Positions 25,001 to 35,465 of a stretch of 64,000 nt of DNA are shown piece after piece. Both the position numbers and the translations under genes were made by a program. Below the pieces are notes generated by a model. It searched no databases. It saw only the letters and a list, made by a program, of their open reading frames with translations, and had not been told where the DNA came from. The stretch is from Atriophallophorus winterbourni (taxonomy: Eukaryota > Platyhelminthes > Trematoda > Plagiorchiida > Microphallidae): assembly GCA_013407085.1 (NCBI GenBank), contig JACCGJ010000663.1, forward strand, positions 1 to 64,000, written 5' to 3'. Position 1 is the stretch's first letter. Every line of letters begins with the position of its first letter.

Positions 25001-28000
25001 TTTGTTACTTGCACTCCCGGAATGGAATTCCGATATCGGTAAAGGACAAACAACCAGAACCATAGCGAAAGACTGAAAGTTAACGTGGTCTCGGATAGCT
25101 GCATCGTAGCTGCCTCAATAGTGGTAACTCGTCTCTCTTTAGCGTGGACGCTTCAGGGAGTAAATGCGGTTGGTGTTGGCACGTCAGCAAACCTTTTCGT
25201 CACGAAAGCGTTTGGACTAAAGGCAGATTTGGACACCGTTCTAGATTGCAGCAGCATTTCCGTTCAGGTGAATAGAGCAAGGAAATATCAATGTTATTCG
25301 GGAAGTTCCACTTAAAATTTTTAGATCCAGAGCTTCGCCTTGGCCGTCAAAAGAATAGCGGGGACAAGGTAGGTCTTTCACCGTCATATGTTGGTATTAG
25401 ATACAGAAAGGTAAACATTGCGTGTGTATGTATGTATGTATGTATGTGTGTGTGTATGAAAGCACAAGCCTGATCCAGGCAAAGTTTCGCACAGTCACAG
25501 ACTACACATGGGCTAAGATATTGTCCAGTTACCCAGGCTTAGAAAGATATGAGAAAGAAAATACAAATGGGAAGGGGAATAGTAGTGAGACTCCAACGTA
25601 TTTCACCATGCAGCTCACTACCAGTGGCTAATCAATTTAGCACGGTGTTAGCCGCACAGTACAAAAGTACTGCACAATGTTGCACAGATGTGCAACATTG
25701 TGCAGTGATAAGCAAGCGTGAAGTGTTCGTAGTCTGATGTGCAATCGTGTGGCACCGCTAGCCTGTGTAAGAAATATCGTGATAATTAATTATGCCTACT
25801 GTGGTCTGCTAAGGCAACCTGATGCCATCTAGTCCTACATGGAGGTTTTCGATTGCCTAGCTGGGGTCTTGGGTTTCTAGGCATTCACACCCAAGGGCCA
25901 TCAAAAGACGCTGGAATCTTAAATGTGTCGACAGGTGGTTTTCAGCACATCATTAGCAAACCTCAAGGTATAGACCAGTTATTGGAATATGTTTGAGACC
26001 GATCGAGAAACCACAATCGTGAAAGGAAGGTTTGCAGTGGATAGACTAGAGAAGTTTGGGGCACGTTTCGCTTGTGACATAGAGGTTTCGTCACTCAATG
26101 ATGTCAGTGCGAACAAGAATCGAGTGTAAAGGTTTCGTCCCCAGTGGCATGTCGACCGCCCATCCGGTCGATTGTATCGACACAAACTGCGGGTTTTTAT
26201 TGCATTTATAGTGTCGCAGAACAGTGGATACCACCGTATCGTAATCAGCATATAATACAATGAGTGGCAAGATAGTTCAAATGAAAAATCCAACTGATTC
26301 GCGAATAACGCTTTCCCGTGAACTTTGACAACGCTTGTGGACAAAATTATGGGATAAATTTTGGAATCAGAATAAAAATACGGAAGACGATTATTGATTT
26401 GAAACCAGTTCAGCTACGCGGTTATTACCTAGAAAACACATTGTGATTCCTTTAAAGTGTGCCAAATGTTGTGGTTGCTTTCTGTCAATTTAGTAGTTTT
26501 GTGCATGTGTGATTACATTTTTTCATAAGCATGATAGTTGAAAAGGGACAAGTTTATTGAAATTCTCAAATAATAGCGCCAAACCAGAACTCACGTAACA
26601 GAAATGGGTGAATCACCACTACGATTGGTATAGTTCACTGCTGCATTGAAGGTCTGATTGAACCATTGCCAAAAGATCACGGCAGAAGAAGATCTGTAAA
26701 GAAAGCGTTACGTTGTTGGCAGGTAACAAGATAGCGGGGGGAACAATCGTGGAGTACCTAGATCGGGACAATAATATCACAGGTGGCTATGAAGTAAAAG
26801 CTCGGGCCATGGGTATATAGTTGCGCATCACCCTCTACTTAAATAGAAAGCCAAACATTGATTCGTTGTACTCTCCCTGTCAAAACTGATTGCGATTTTT
26901 TATCAAAACTTGACAGTAGCTTTAACCGTGGAATCGCTTGGGTTGTGCGATATCACTTCAACCTAGAATTTCGCTTTGTGCATCAGCGAACATGCCATAA
27001 TGGCCGTACAACATATCGATCGGAGAATGCCGTATAATCACAGTGTAATCGTTCTAAAAAAAGAAATAAAGCACTGGGCGTAAGGCGCTGACGCCCCTAC
27101 CGTGATGAGGCGCCAAAGAATAGCATGAGGAAGTGACATTCGAGTTCTTAAGATTTCTACTGATATGTTTTCCGTGTAGAGTTCCTCATTACTCTACTTA
27201 ATCGGCATACAAGATTCCATACGCAAAAGAATTGGCACGCTATATAGTGAGTAAATGTCAACAGCCATTACTGAACAACATTCTGTGATTTCGATCAGGG
27301 TTAACTAATGTGGCATATGCACCAGCAAGGGGGTCATAACGTTCAAAGCAGAACGAAATTACTCGTTCGTATTTTGTGTCTATTTCATGAAGGTGAGAGT
27401 AATTCATGAGCGCTCATTATCTGATCTGTATACCAATGGTTATTGTGTTCCATACAGAACTCAGCACTCATCGGCGATACGGCAAAAAATTGAGTTTTTA
27501 CTGCATTTTATTAGTAGCCCTAAATAAATTATCTTCTATATAGGTTCACAAATGGTTTTTGGAAAACTTTATATGGTATATCACGGATTTCTACGCTTGA
27601 ATCATGCTTGCTGTAGAGTGGGCGGAGAAAATGTGAGCAGCAATTAACGATGCTGAAATCAAGGGCTGCACGTGGGATAGCTTGAAGTCACAAGGGTATA
27701 ACACGTTAATCGTAAATGAATTCCTTATAATCATATTTTACAGTAAGCTCCGATATTGAACAGCTGTCATTGTAAAAAAACCGAAAGGATTTGTGAAAGA
27801 AGATAAATACTTTAAATCCGGTATAATATATAGATATTGATTAGGTGATGTCGCTTGCGATTAAATGTGGAACACAACGCCAGTGCTTGGTTAATATCAA
27901 AGCTCAGCACAAAAGTCGCAAGCATTGTTTACCGTTGAGGAAGTATAAAATTCGTTAGATTGTGGTGCTCACATCCCATTTAATTGTGAGTACCACAATA

Positions 28001-30322
28001 TATAAGTCATTCAATGCGCCTCGAGTGCTTCGATAGGAATCACTTCGTGATTCTGTATTTCAACATCGTGGTTCTTTGTAAGAACCCTAGTCAACAGTGG
28101 CATCCAAACTAGATTTGTAGACACAGGGCCTCAATGAACTGTTTTAATTCGGTAGTCTAGCGTACTTAAAATGGCACTCTAAAATGGCGGTAAGCTGGGT
28201 TTCAAGCAAGCGAAGTAAATTTAACACTCAAGGTTACGCACCCCAATACTGCACAAATCTAAATGCCACTAAAGAAAAGACGAAGCGAGTCGGCTCTTCG
28301 TTCAGAGATTACAACTGTTTCAGTAACGGTTAAGGCAAACCGCTATAGAATGAGCTAATGATCGATATTGTTTGTTGGTGTGTAAAAGGTACCACGTTTG
28401 GTTAAAGAGAGTCGGCATAACGTGTTGGAATTTAACCGGAATTGAATACTCATTACAACACGTATTAAATACAGCGCACCGAGTGTGGCATTGGCGATGA
28501 ATGAATCGACATGAAGGCGTATCCAGGCACGACTCAGTATTAGGTATGTATAAAATCACAAGTTTGGATCAAAGCAAAGTGCCGCACAGTCAGAGATGGC
28601 ACAAGACAGATACACGAAAGGAAGAAGCGATGGAAGATAAAACATAATAAAACATGATTGTGCTCACCATTTCAATGAAGAGCGCTGCAAGATAAATTTG
28701 TTGCCCGGAAGTAAAAATATTCATTTTTCATTTTGGGTAACAGCTTGAGCTTACAACGCTCTTCATTCAAAACGTTTCTCGGACTAAGTTCCCTCTAGTG
28801 TCAGAAAGTACTGTCAAAGAGTGTTCAAGATGGCAGTTCTGTATGTGTTACTCCATGAGTGTGGTGGTGTGTGCTGGTATCTTCGTGGTATCGTAATAAG
28901 GTTGCCGGTAGTTATATTGATACAGAGAGGCAGATCGATGCGTACAGTTTACGCTGGTTATACTTGGTTAGGTGGACGTCTGACCATCGACTGCCGATTC
29001 TGATTCTTATCGCCACGATTAGGAGAGCAGACAGCCACAAGGCAGTTCAAGATTATCAACCTTTCTAAACTCTAGTGTCTTCGGAATGCATCACCACGAT
29101 CCGATATCGCAGTGGCTCGATATTTTTCAAAATCGTGTTCACTGGCGGCTTTGCTGAATGCACTTTATTTGGGTGTATCCGAGTGGGTGATCAGTTAAGC
29201 GTGTTATGAGGCATGACAGTCAATGAACCAATAGCCTTGCTGATGTTACACTCATTGGCTTCGTGATTAGATGGCAATGAAGCGTCCATACGTCTTAGGT
29301 GATTCAATGCTGTCAGCGATGATGATGGGGCAGAAAAGGGGGTAAACAAATTATATGATAACTAGAAAAATCTTTATTTGCATGCATTTCCATCACATGC
29401 ACACCACGACTGGTTTCGTGCTGTTCCGCACTCATTAGGTAGGGGCAGTAAGATCAGGATCCGAATGTGCGTGTGATGAAAATGCATGCGAATGAGAATT
29501 TTCGTTCAAGCCAATCGCAATCTACATGTGTGTGGGCATCATCAGTGGGCATTACACTGGTAACATGTACTGAATGCTTAGCTGTCACGGGAAGATGAAA
29601 AAATAAATTTCTAAAAGATAGGGAAAGGTAAGTTTGATAGATACGTAATCTATAGAACAGCAAGCACAAACAGAGATGAGGTGCCTACACCTCGAATGGA
29701 ACAAGCATTCAATGAAGTTTTTTGAGCTAGTAGAGCGACTTCAGCACATGAGTGCGTTGGTCGTTCAAACCTTATTCAACGGGGGCTTACAAGCTCATAC
29801 CATGTTTATATGATAACTTATTCAACGATTTTCAATTCTATTGCCAGATGACAATGGCGAGGAAATAAAACTAGTTTGGAATGTGTTGTGCTTTATAAAA
29901 ATGATTAACACTAAATAAAAATCATCGAAATTATAAAATTGATAACTTGCTTGTAAAATTGTAGAAGGCAACCGGTAATGAACATATTCCCAGGAACTTG
30001 AAACGACATTCTACCGAACAATAGCATTTTTTCGCCGGTATCTGGATGAAAGGCGGAATCGTAAATTTGCTTCGCCTTCCATAAATCTTCCACAGAAAGT
30101 CCGGGCAACGGCTCCCGAGATCTGTATAAGTTATATGTTAGTAAATCTTCATTGAGCCGGTTACCTGTATTTTTGCACAATCGATTTGGCAGCATCGAGC
30201 TCGTCTGAAGTTTTCAAAACGTTCAAAGGATTTGTGGTGATGAAAAAGTGTTTCACCCTTCCAACGTAAGTAGCTTGATCATATCTCGGTTTTTCAATAT
30301 CGATACCTTCCTTATAGATATC
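15942..30322 (-). CDS. sideroflexin gene, seven exons, initiator exon not found
   Basis: Exons on the minus strand are 30322-30165, 30121-29951, 26693-26595, 21619-21544, 20283-20070, 19179-19080 and 16092-15942. Joined, they keep one frame (969 bases, 322 residues plus stop), about the length of animal sideroflexin 1. Hallmarks are [54 protein letters not shown] and the terminal YYNKGL. Family knowledge: a multi-pass mitochondrial inner-membrane carrier; human SFXN1 imports serine for one-carbon metabolism. An in-frame TAG lies directly before the first exon and that exon has no Met, so an upstream coding exon is required. Introns are 43, 3257, 4975, 1260, 890 and 2987 bp. The paralog (SFXN1/2/3 type) cannot be fixed. 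Confidence 0.93.
16865..17125 (+). repeat. degenerate family S fragment joined to a tRNA-like block (intron 6)
   Basis: 16883-16925 keeps GGGCTGAGATACTGCCAGG. It is followed by GGCAGCGGGTTAGG and then, at 17065-17125, ACCACCCAGCATAGCCCATC and ACGTTAAGGTCCAGTCTCAG, a block that also occurs at 32403-32490 and 34795-34880. Confidence 0.55.
18838..18955 (-). repeat. dispersed short repeat family S, copy (intron 6)
   Basis: Reverse-oriented core: CTCATATCTGTCTAGGCC, ACCTGCCAGTATCTCAGCCC, GCACGGCACTTTGCTTGG, TTGTGCTTTCA. Confidence 0.75.
19080..19179 (-). CDS. sideroflexin exon F
   Basis: 100 bp, acceptor ATATTCTAG and donor GTGAGT. Encodes [20 protein letters not shown] then [12 protein letters not shown], preceded by a split Ile codon from exon E. 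Confidence 0.92.
20070..20283 (-). CDS. sideroflexin exon E
   Basis: 214 bp, acceptor TTTCCTATAG and donor GTAAGT. Encodes [20 protein letters not shown], then [10 protein letters not shown], then [17 protein letters not shown]. This is the most conserved central part of sideroflexins. Confidence 0.93.
20900..20931 (+). repeat. (ATC)n microsatellite, intron 4
   Basis: About ten imperfect trinucleotide units TCATCATCATCATCATCACC inside the sideroflexin intron. Confidence 0.9.
21544..21619 (-). CDS. sideroflexin exon D
   Basis: 76 bp, acceptor TTCTTGGCAG and donor GTGAGT. Encodes [20 protein letters not shown] then KQVQ. It corresponds to the membrane segment '[17 protein letters not shown]' of the family. 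Confidence 0.9.
23310..23545 (-). repeat. dispersed short repeat family S, long copy (intron 3)
   Basis: Second module first (GCACGGATGTGCAATCGTGC, AACACCGTGCTAAACTGATT, GAGTCTCACTACC), then the core in reverse orientation ending GGCTTGTGCTTTCAT. Confidence 0.78.
25420..25457 (+). repeat. (TGTA)n/(TG)n microsatellite preceding family S copy
   Basis: A GTATGTATGTATGTATG run leads directly into the repeat core at 25457, and copy 2 also follows a TGTATG stretch, so this may be the repeat's tail or insertion target. Confidence 0.85.
25457..25715 (+). repeat. dispersed short repeat family S, long copy (intron 3)
   Basis: Core plus second module (GTGAGACTCCAACG, CTCACTACCAGTGGC, AATCAATTTAGCACGG, GTACTGCACAATG). 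It ends in a small perfect hairpin, TGCACAATGTTGCAC then GTGCAACATTGTGCA. Confidence 0.75.
26595..26693 (-). CDS. sideroflexin exon C
   Basis: 99 bp, acceptor TTCTTTACAG and donor GTGAGT. Encodes [20 protein letters not shown] and [12 protein letters not shown]. The phase joins exon B as FYK-SSS only if the GC donor of exon B is used, which also matches the family spacing. Confidence 0.92.
28555..28610 (+). repeat. family S fragment (intron 2)
   Basis: Short core fragment: AAATCACAAGTTTGG, CAAAGTGCCGCACAGTCAGA. The rest is lost. Confidence 0.55.
29404..29765. repeat. dispersed repeat R3, copy in intron 2
   Basis: The part at 29545-29765 matches 32005-32225 in the same orientation: CATTACACTGGTAACATGTA versus CATTACACCGGTAGCGCGTA, then GTGCCTACACCTCGAATGGA in both. 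The front part (CGACTGGTTTCGTGCTGTTC) matches 11775-11840. Nature unknown. Confidence 0.6.
29951..30121 (-). CDS. sideroflexin exon B with HPDTGEKM signature
   Basis: 171 bp, acceptor ACTTATACAG and a GC donor, GCAAGT. Encodes [20 protein letters not shown], then [16 protein letters not shown] and LLQFYK. The preceding 43-bp intron (30122-30164) keeps the frame open for part of its length, giving a misleading longer ORF. Confidence 0.92.
30165..30322 (-). CDS. sideroflexin exon A (N-terminal region)
   Basis: 158 bp, acceptor TATTTTTAG and donor GTAACC. It encodes [18 protein letters not shown] and ends in VQKYR (split codon). It matches the family N-terminus 'EPRWDQSTFIGR-HFF', only a few residues from the normal start. 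Confidence 0.9.
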
Positions 30323-30454
30323 CTAAAAATATACGAAAATATTTTTTTAATATTTTAAATCGCGTTGCGGGTTAAACGAAACTATTCTGGTGTTAAAGTT
30401 GAAACACGAAGCAACTGTTAGAAGGAACTGGCGCAGCCAAACAAATGTTCAATT

Positions 30455-30766
30455 TGCTATGTAGTGAGTTTGAGAGACAGTTGTGCCAGGTGATCAACTA
30501 GATGATACGAGAGACCAAGCCCACCGAGACCGAGAACAAGACAACACAGGATGGATATGAAATGACCAAGCCGAGACTCAGGACACAGGTTCACAGGTCC
30601 TAGAGCTGGACAGGGCCAGTGTTTATATAGAGGACAGAAAGGGGTGTGCGAATTACAGAATAAGGACATTGAAGCGTAAGGTTACCACGTTTAACAGCAT
30701 GCATCCGCAATGTACGGATAAGGACATTACCAAGTCGCACGTGTCATGGGTGAGGACGCCTCATCA
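30455..30766 (-). repeat. solo LTR of the 3860-10556 element family
   Basis: It matches the 312-bp LTR from TGCTATGTAGTG to CCTCATCA. It is flanked by CAATT on both sides (30450-30454, 30767-30771), a perfect 5-bp target duplication, so it arose by recombination between the two LTRs of a full insertion. The minus strand carries CTATATAAACAC at about 30623-30634, a TATA-like box. It reads toward sideroflexin exon A, 132 bp away. Confidence 0.88.
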
Positions 30767-31642
30767 CAATTACACACTCACAACGGGAAAATATATGTGA
30801 CGACAGCATAACTTGGAAGAAACTATGGTCGGTTGGGTGTTGCTCCATTCATCAAGTTAAAAAGGAACGATCCATTTCTCTGAACAATTGTGGCTAAATC
30901 GATCAAAAGGTGTGTTTTGTGCCGCATGGTTCTGAGATCTGTTTGCTATGTAACACTTGATTAAACGTCATGGTTGATTGAATGAATAGTGCATAGAATT
31001 GACCTCAAAATTCAAGTTGATTCTAATTTAATCACTGTTTTGATGTTTAGCATATTGTCCGTACGACCCAAAGTGCATTGAACGAGATGCTATCATGAGT
31101 GGTTGCGATTATGTTGTTCCTTGCATGTGTTTTACAAAATATTTCTACAAACAGTGTAAACGACAAATTGTAGTTTAACTCTATAGTTGCAGTTTAACTC
31201 TATTCTTACAAAAAACACCATAGAGTCGTGGATACACTCCATGTAAATATACAAGTGCGCATCATTTACACAAGGAAGTAATGTGAATGAGTTTGTCAAT
31301 GCAAGTAGAAAGTACTGCATCGCTTACTACCTCCTTATATAAATAGCATTAAACAATAACGTGTACAGACAAACATACTACATGGACCATTAGCAATCTC
31401 GAAACAGAGCAAGCTTTTTTGAACGTGACATGGTATATTCGTTACGTCACGGTTATGCCCTAACCACGATGCGCCATGTAGGACATTCAAATGTTTTTTC
31501 GCTCTTGAGAAAAATACAGGTTGCTAAAAATCAGTTTTTTTCTGAAAGCCCAGGTAATATAGTTGTATGTTTTATCTCAATTTAATCTTATTGTGTGTGC
31601 ATGATATGTACTTGATGTTTTGTCTGACTCCAGACTTGCGGT

Positions 31643-31885
31643 TCATGAAAGCACAAGCCTTATATCCAGGCAAAATACCGCACAGTCATTGTCTGCACGT
31701 GGGTTAAGACACTGTCAGGTTGCTCAGGCCTGGACCGATATGAGAAATTAAAATATGAAACAAAAAGTGTAGTGAGACTCCAGCGCCTTTCCGTGTGCAG
31801 CGCATCGCCGATGGCTATTCAATTTAGTGCTGTTAATTGCACAGCACATAAGTATCATACGATTGTTTCATTCGACAACGTTAAT
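31643..31885 (+). repeat. dispersed short repeat family S, long copy
   Basis: CATGAAAGCACAAGCC, GTCTGCACGTGGGTTAAG, CAGGTTGCTCAGGCC, AGTGAGACTCCAGCG, TTCAATTTAGTGCTG. More diverged than the intronic copies. Confidence 0.7.
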
Positions 31886-32004
31886 TGCTCACCTGTCTAA
31901 GCCCGAGCATCCAAACCCGCATAAAATATTGATTCTAATATCAACAATTAATTCCATTGCGCTTAGGCGGTAGCTCACAATATAAATCATCATCATCATC
32001 ACAG

Positions 32005-32225
32005 ACAGCATTACACCGGTAGCGCGTACCGAATGCTTAACTGCCACACAACCATGAAAAAGTAAAATCCTAAAAGATGGGGAAGGGTGGGACTTAAATA
32101 GCTACGGATTCTATAGAAGAGTAAGCACAAACAAACTGGGTAGATGTGCCTACACCTCGAATGGAAAAGGCATTGAAACAAGTTTCTTGAACGAGTAGAG
32201 CGACATCAACATGGCAGCTTCCTTG
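32005..32225. repeat. dispersed repeat R3, second copy
   Basis: Homologous to 29545-29765 over about 220 bp, preceded by an ATCATCATCATC run. Confidence 0.6.
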
Positions 32226-32394
32226 CGGCTTTCACTGCCATGCATCATAAAAAGCTTTTCTCGTCAATCCACTTGATAACTTACAAGGTTAAGCAAAAAC
32301 TTTAATAAGATGCATAGTGCAATGCTGCCATTGAACATGGTTTTAGGACATATACTGAATCGCAACCAACCACTGCGATATCTTACCGCGGGGA

Positions 32395-32490
32395 GACCAG
32401 CCTGGAGAGCACCACCCAGCATAGCTCAATGGGTCATAGAGGTACAGAAACAGCCGCACCACGTTAAGGTCCAGTCTCAGCGCGATGCAT
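32395..32490 (+). repeat. tRNA-like SINE head, copy 1
   Basis: Contains TAGCTCAATGG at 32422-32432, close to a Pol III A box. About 40 bp downstream is AAGGTCCAGTCTC, a degenerate B-box-like motif. The same unit recurs inverted at 34795-34880. Confidence 0.5.
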
Positions 32491-32655
32491 TATTTAATGA
32501 TTAATTAATGATATAACTGTGTACCGCAAAACATCAAATAACGTGGTTGTAGATTTTGTGTTATATCACTTACGTAAAGCAAAAACAAAAAGGACATAGA
32601 ACCGACCGTTATGATACACCAATGCTTACAGTTCTGCTGTTAGAGAGGATTATAT

Positions 32656-33555
32656 TGAAATGTTATTATTATTATTACTATTATTATTATTATTATTATC
32701 ACACAAGTCTTTACAGACGATGTGGCAACAAGTATACCATGAAGAAGGTGCATGATGAAAGAAAAAAAGGAAAAAGGGGGATTTTTTGTCTGTCTGTTTA
32801 CACATGCCATTTTTGATCTTTTTTGTCTTTTTTGGAATAAGGGAGGGTCACTGATAAACGGGAACACAAGCACGGCAGGATTCTCGCCACTGGTTCTTTT
32901 CTTTTGCCATCACACTGAGTGTTATCAGCCACATATCTTCACGGTCCTTCGGACCCCGCACGGGTAAGCGCGATGTTCCCACGATGGCTAGTGGGGCTGT
33001 TAGACGCTTGAGGGTCTTCCGCCAGGTATTCCTTTGTCCGCCACGGCGACGTTTCCAATCAGGTCCAGCGAGAGCAAAAAGAGCTAGGCGAGGAAGGCGT
33101 CGCTCATCCATACGGAGAACGTGCCCCAGCCATCTCAGCTGGCACATGGATATATGATCGGGGAGTGGCACAGAGCGTTCGCCGAGGACTGCCCTCCTGA
33201 CGTCATCATTTTTGACTTTCTGTTGCCAGCTTAAACGAGCTATACTCCGCAGGCAGCGATGATCAAACGTCGATAATCGTTAACTATCGGCATGTAGCAG
33301 CGTCCACGTCTCGCAGCCATACAGTAGAACTGCTCGTACGGTGGCCTGGTACACTCTGTCCTTCAAGCGTAATCCAACATCGCGTCGGTGCCACAGATGC
33401 CCAGCGAAAGAATGGCGTGCTCTTGCAATCCGTGCTGTGATTTACGCTTCGATATCGCCCCCAGTGATAATGCAGCTCCCTAGATAGGTGAATCTGTCAG
33501 TCACTTCCAGCCCACTTGACTCAGATATTATCAAATCACCGACACACTGTGCTGT
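32656..33555 (-). pseudogene. RTE-like retrotransposon, pol C-terminus and 3' UTR
   Basis: Minus-strand reading: VTDRFTYLGSCI near 33500, stop, then VYQATVRAVLLYGCETWTLL, stop, then FDHRCLRSIARLSWQ and, in an open frame from 33171, LRWLGHVLRMDERRLPR. The chain 'YLGS, R-V-A-V-LYG-E-W, F---CLR-I, RWLGHV-RM' is diagnostic of the C-terminus of RTE-clade polymerases. Two in-frame stops and 5' truncation (RT core missing) make it inactive. It ends in a (TTA)n tail and abuts a plus-strand CR1-like endonuclease remnant near 33560. Confidence 0.8.
32662..32699 (+). repeat. (TTA)n tail of an RTE-like element
   Basis: About twelve TTA units marking the 3' end of the minus-strand RTE fragment. The related copy at 61736 has the same tail. 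Confidence 0.8.
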
Positions 33556-33584
33556 ATCTTGAAACTTTTCACTGGAGATACTAT

Positions 33585-34249
33585 CCTAATAATTGTTCTC
33601 TATCGCCCTCCCGATAACTCTTCATCTTAAGATGTTCAGCTATTGGCAGACACCACCCGTTTTACAACATTCACATTCGCAGGCTATTACTATGGAAGAC
33701 TTCAATTTACCAAACTTGTTCCGTAGCCGATATTGCAGTCCCCGATTTTCACTACAATTGCTCGATCTCATACATACTCACCCGTTGTTTAACCACTCAT
33801 TTGAACTCACACGCTCCCGTTCGTATAATAGACCATCTGTACTCGACCTCATTCTAATGGACGACGAGTTCATGGTCGAAACCGTAGAACGGCACCCACC
33901 CTTGACAGAATGACCGTGTTTCTTCGTTTTGCCTTCTATTCTTAAGGTGACAACGCCGCGAACACTCCCACATTGACCTGATGTTGAACGGACTACGACT
34001 TCCTCAACACACTTATGTTACTCGAAGACTGGACTATTGACTGCCCTAAATGCCGATGACGCATGGTACCAATTCTCGACCCAACTTCCCGGTTTGTATT
34101 CCTTCTGTATAACACTCAAGGAAGTTACTTTAAGCAAGTCCACGACAAACATTCGTCGTAGTCGTACCAGGAAGTGGATACGCAAAAGAAACATGGAATC
34201 GCTTGTTTACATCCGAAACCCCTCTCCGGCTAACACCGTGCTAAATTGA
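33585..34249 (+). pseudogene. CR1-like endonuclease and linker, broken
   Basis: LIIVLYRPPDNSSS starts near 33590. MEDFNLPNLF and SVLDLILMDDEFM follow in the 33593-33913 frame, matching the APE endonuclease blocks 'YRPP', 'GDFN-P' and 'LDLI'. The linker frame at 34037 (LNADDAWYQFSTQLPG) is the region between endonuclease and RT. Stops separate the pieces. Confidence 0.65.
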
Positions 34250-34540
34250 TTGGCCACCGGTAGTGAGCTGCATGCTAAAACAAGCTGGAGTCTCACTACC
34301 ATCTCCTGTTCTTTTTTCTTCCTCATATCTTACTTTTAAATTTGTGCGACTATCTCCTCCTGAAGGATGAGTCAGCTTTTTTGAAGAATCTTGGGAGTTT
34401 GGATACAAAGCGGAGTCCCCAGCACCACCTCATATCTGTCTAGGCCTGGACAACCTGACGGTTTCTTAGCCCACGTGCAGTCTCTGGCTGTGTGGCACTT
34501 TGCCTGGATCATGCTTGTGCTTTCATACCACAATGGGAAC
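34216..34540 (-). repeat. two family S fragments, reverse orientation
   Basis: 34216-34330 carries the second module (CTAACACCGTGCTAAATTGA, GAGTCTCACTACC). 34425-34540 carries the core (CTCATATCTGTCTAGGCC, GTGGCACTTTGCCTGGATCA, TTGTGCTTTCATACC). They are separated by about 95 bp that is not part of the family. Confidence 0.75.
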
Positions 34541-34794
34541 GCTTCCGTCTGTACCGCAACAAGACTACCACCCTTATTCGAGAGGACCATTTGCATCACC
34601 GTGTCATCTATCTCGTGCTTTGCTGTTAACCTCAAGCGGCTCTTCTGATTTGTTAACAGTCTCAGATACATAAGACCTGGAGTGACTGTTTTGAAAACTT
34701 CTGCAGGCGCGGCTCCAACGGCAGAGGCAGCAGCTGAAACATTACAACTTAAGTATCGCGCTGTCTTTGAAGAACCTACTGATACTACACTCCG

Positions 34795-34880
34795 GTGCGC
34801 TGAGACTGGACCTTGACGTGGTGCAGCGGCTTGCGTGCCTCGATGATCCATTGAGCTATACTGGGTGATGTCTTCGTGGC
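34795..34880 (-). repeat. tRNA-like SINE head, copy 2
   Basis: Inverted copy of 32403-32490: the complement of TAGCTCAATGG lies at 34850-34860 and the complement of AAGGTCCAGTCTCAGCG at about 34798-34814. Better preserved than copy 1. Confidence 0.5.
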
Positions 34881-35184
34881 ATCTTCAGAGTTACTCATAC
34901 CAGGTTGGTCAATGGTGAGAGGCCAGACAAACACAGTCTCCTTACAACGGTGATGTCCGAGGATGTGGTGGGTTTTTGCCTGGCAAGTAGACTCCCTATA
35001 AAAAGCCACAATCACCGACGACGATATCATAACGTGGCGGACGTGACTCGCCACTACCAAAAGTCACCAATGCTCCAATGCTCCTTGTTCCTCGTGGACA
35101 TTTTATACCAGGAGAGGCGTATGAATCCGCAAGGATCACCGACTCGACTGGTTTGGGATGATGTCGGGAGTCCCTGCTTGGTCT

Positions 35185-35455
35185 CTACCTCGTACAGTCT
35201 GTGACTGTGCGGCACTTTGCCTGGATCAGGCTTGTGCTTTCACATCACATCTCTACCTCGCGAAGGGCTTGTGAACTGTCTCTACAGTATCCGGCCCCGA
35301 TAGGTGCGATCCATAATCTCGCTCCGCTGCCTTGCGGGTTAGGCTTTCGGACCAAAGGCTTGAGGTGGGAGCCCTTAAGATCAACTCCTCTACTTCGCTC
35401 TGGGCAACCGGGTAGTATCACGCCCACACCCAAAACCGGGTGGCACTTTTCGTAA
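35185..35455 (-). repeat. family S core end plus adjoining GC-rich block
   Basis: 35185-35250 ends the core in reverse orientation (GTGACTGTGCGGCACTTTGC, GGCTTGTGCTTTCA). It is followed by GCCTTGCGGGTTAGGCTTTC, which resembles part of the 16960-17000 block. Confidence 0.55.
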
Positions 35456-35465
35456 GCTGAGAAGC

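Noticed and set aside
25680..25715. A transcription terminator or microRNA hairpin
   Set aside because: The perfect 15-bp inverted sequence lies in the end of a family S repeat and is too short for a microRNA precursor; no bacterial context.
29911..30195. A single 94-residue ORF as the sideroflexin exon
   Set aside because: The first 15 or so codons are retained intron. Splicing at 30165/30121 restores the family sequence.
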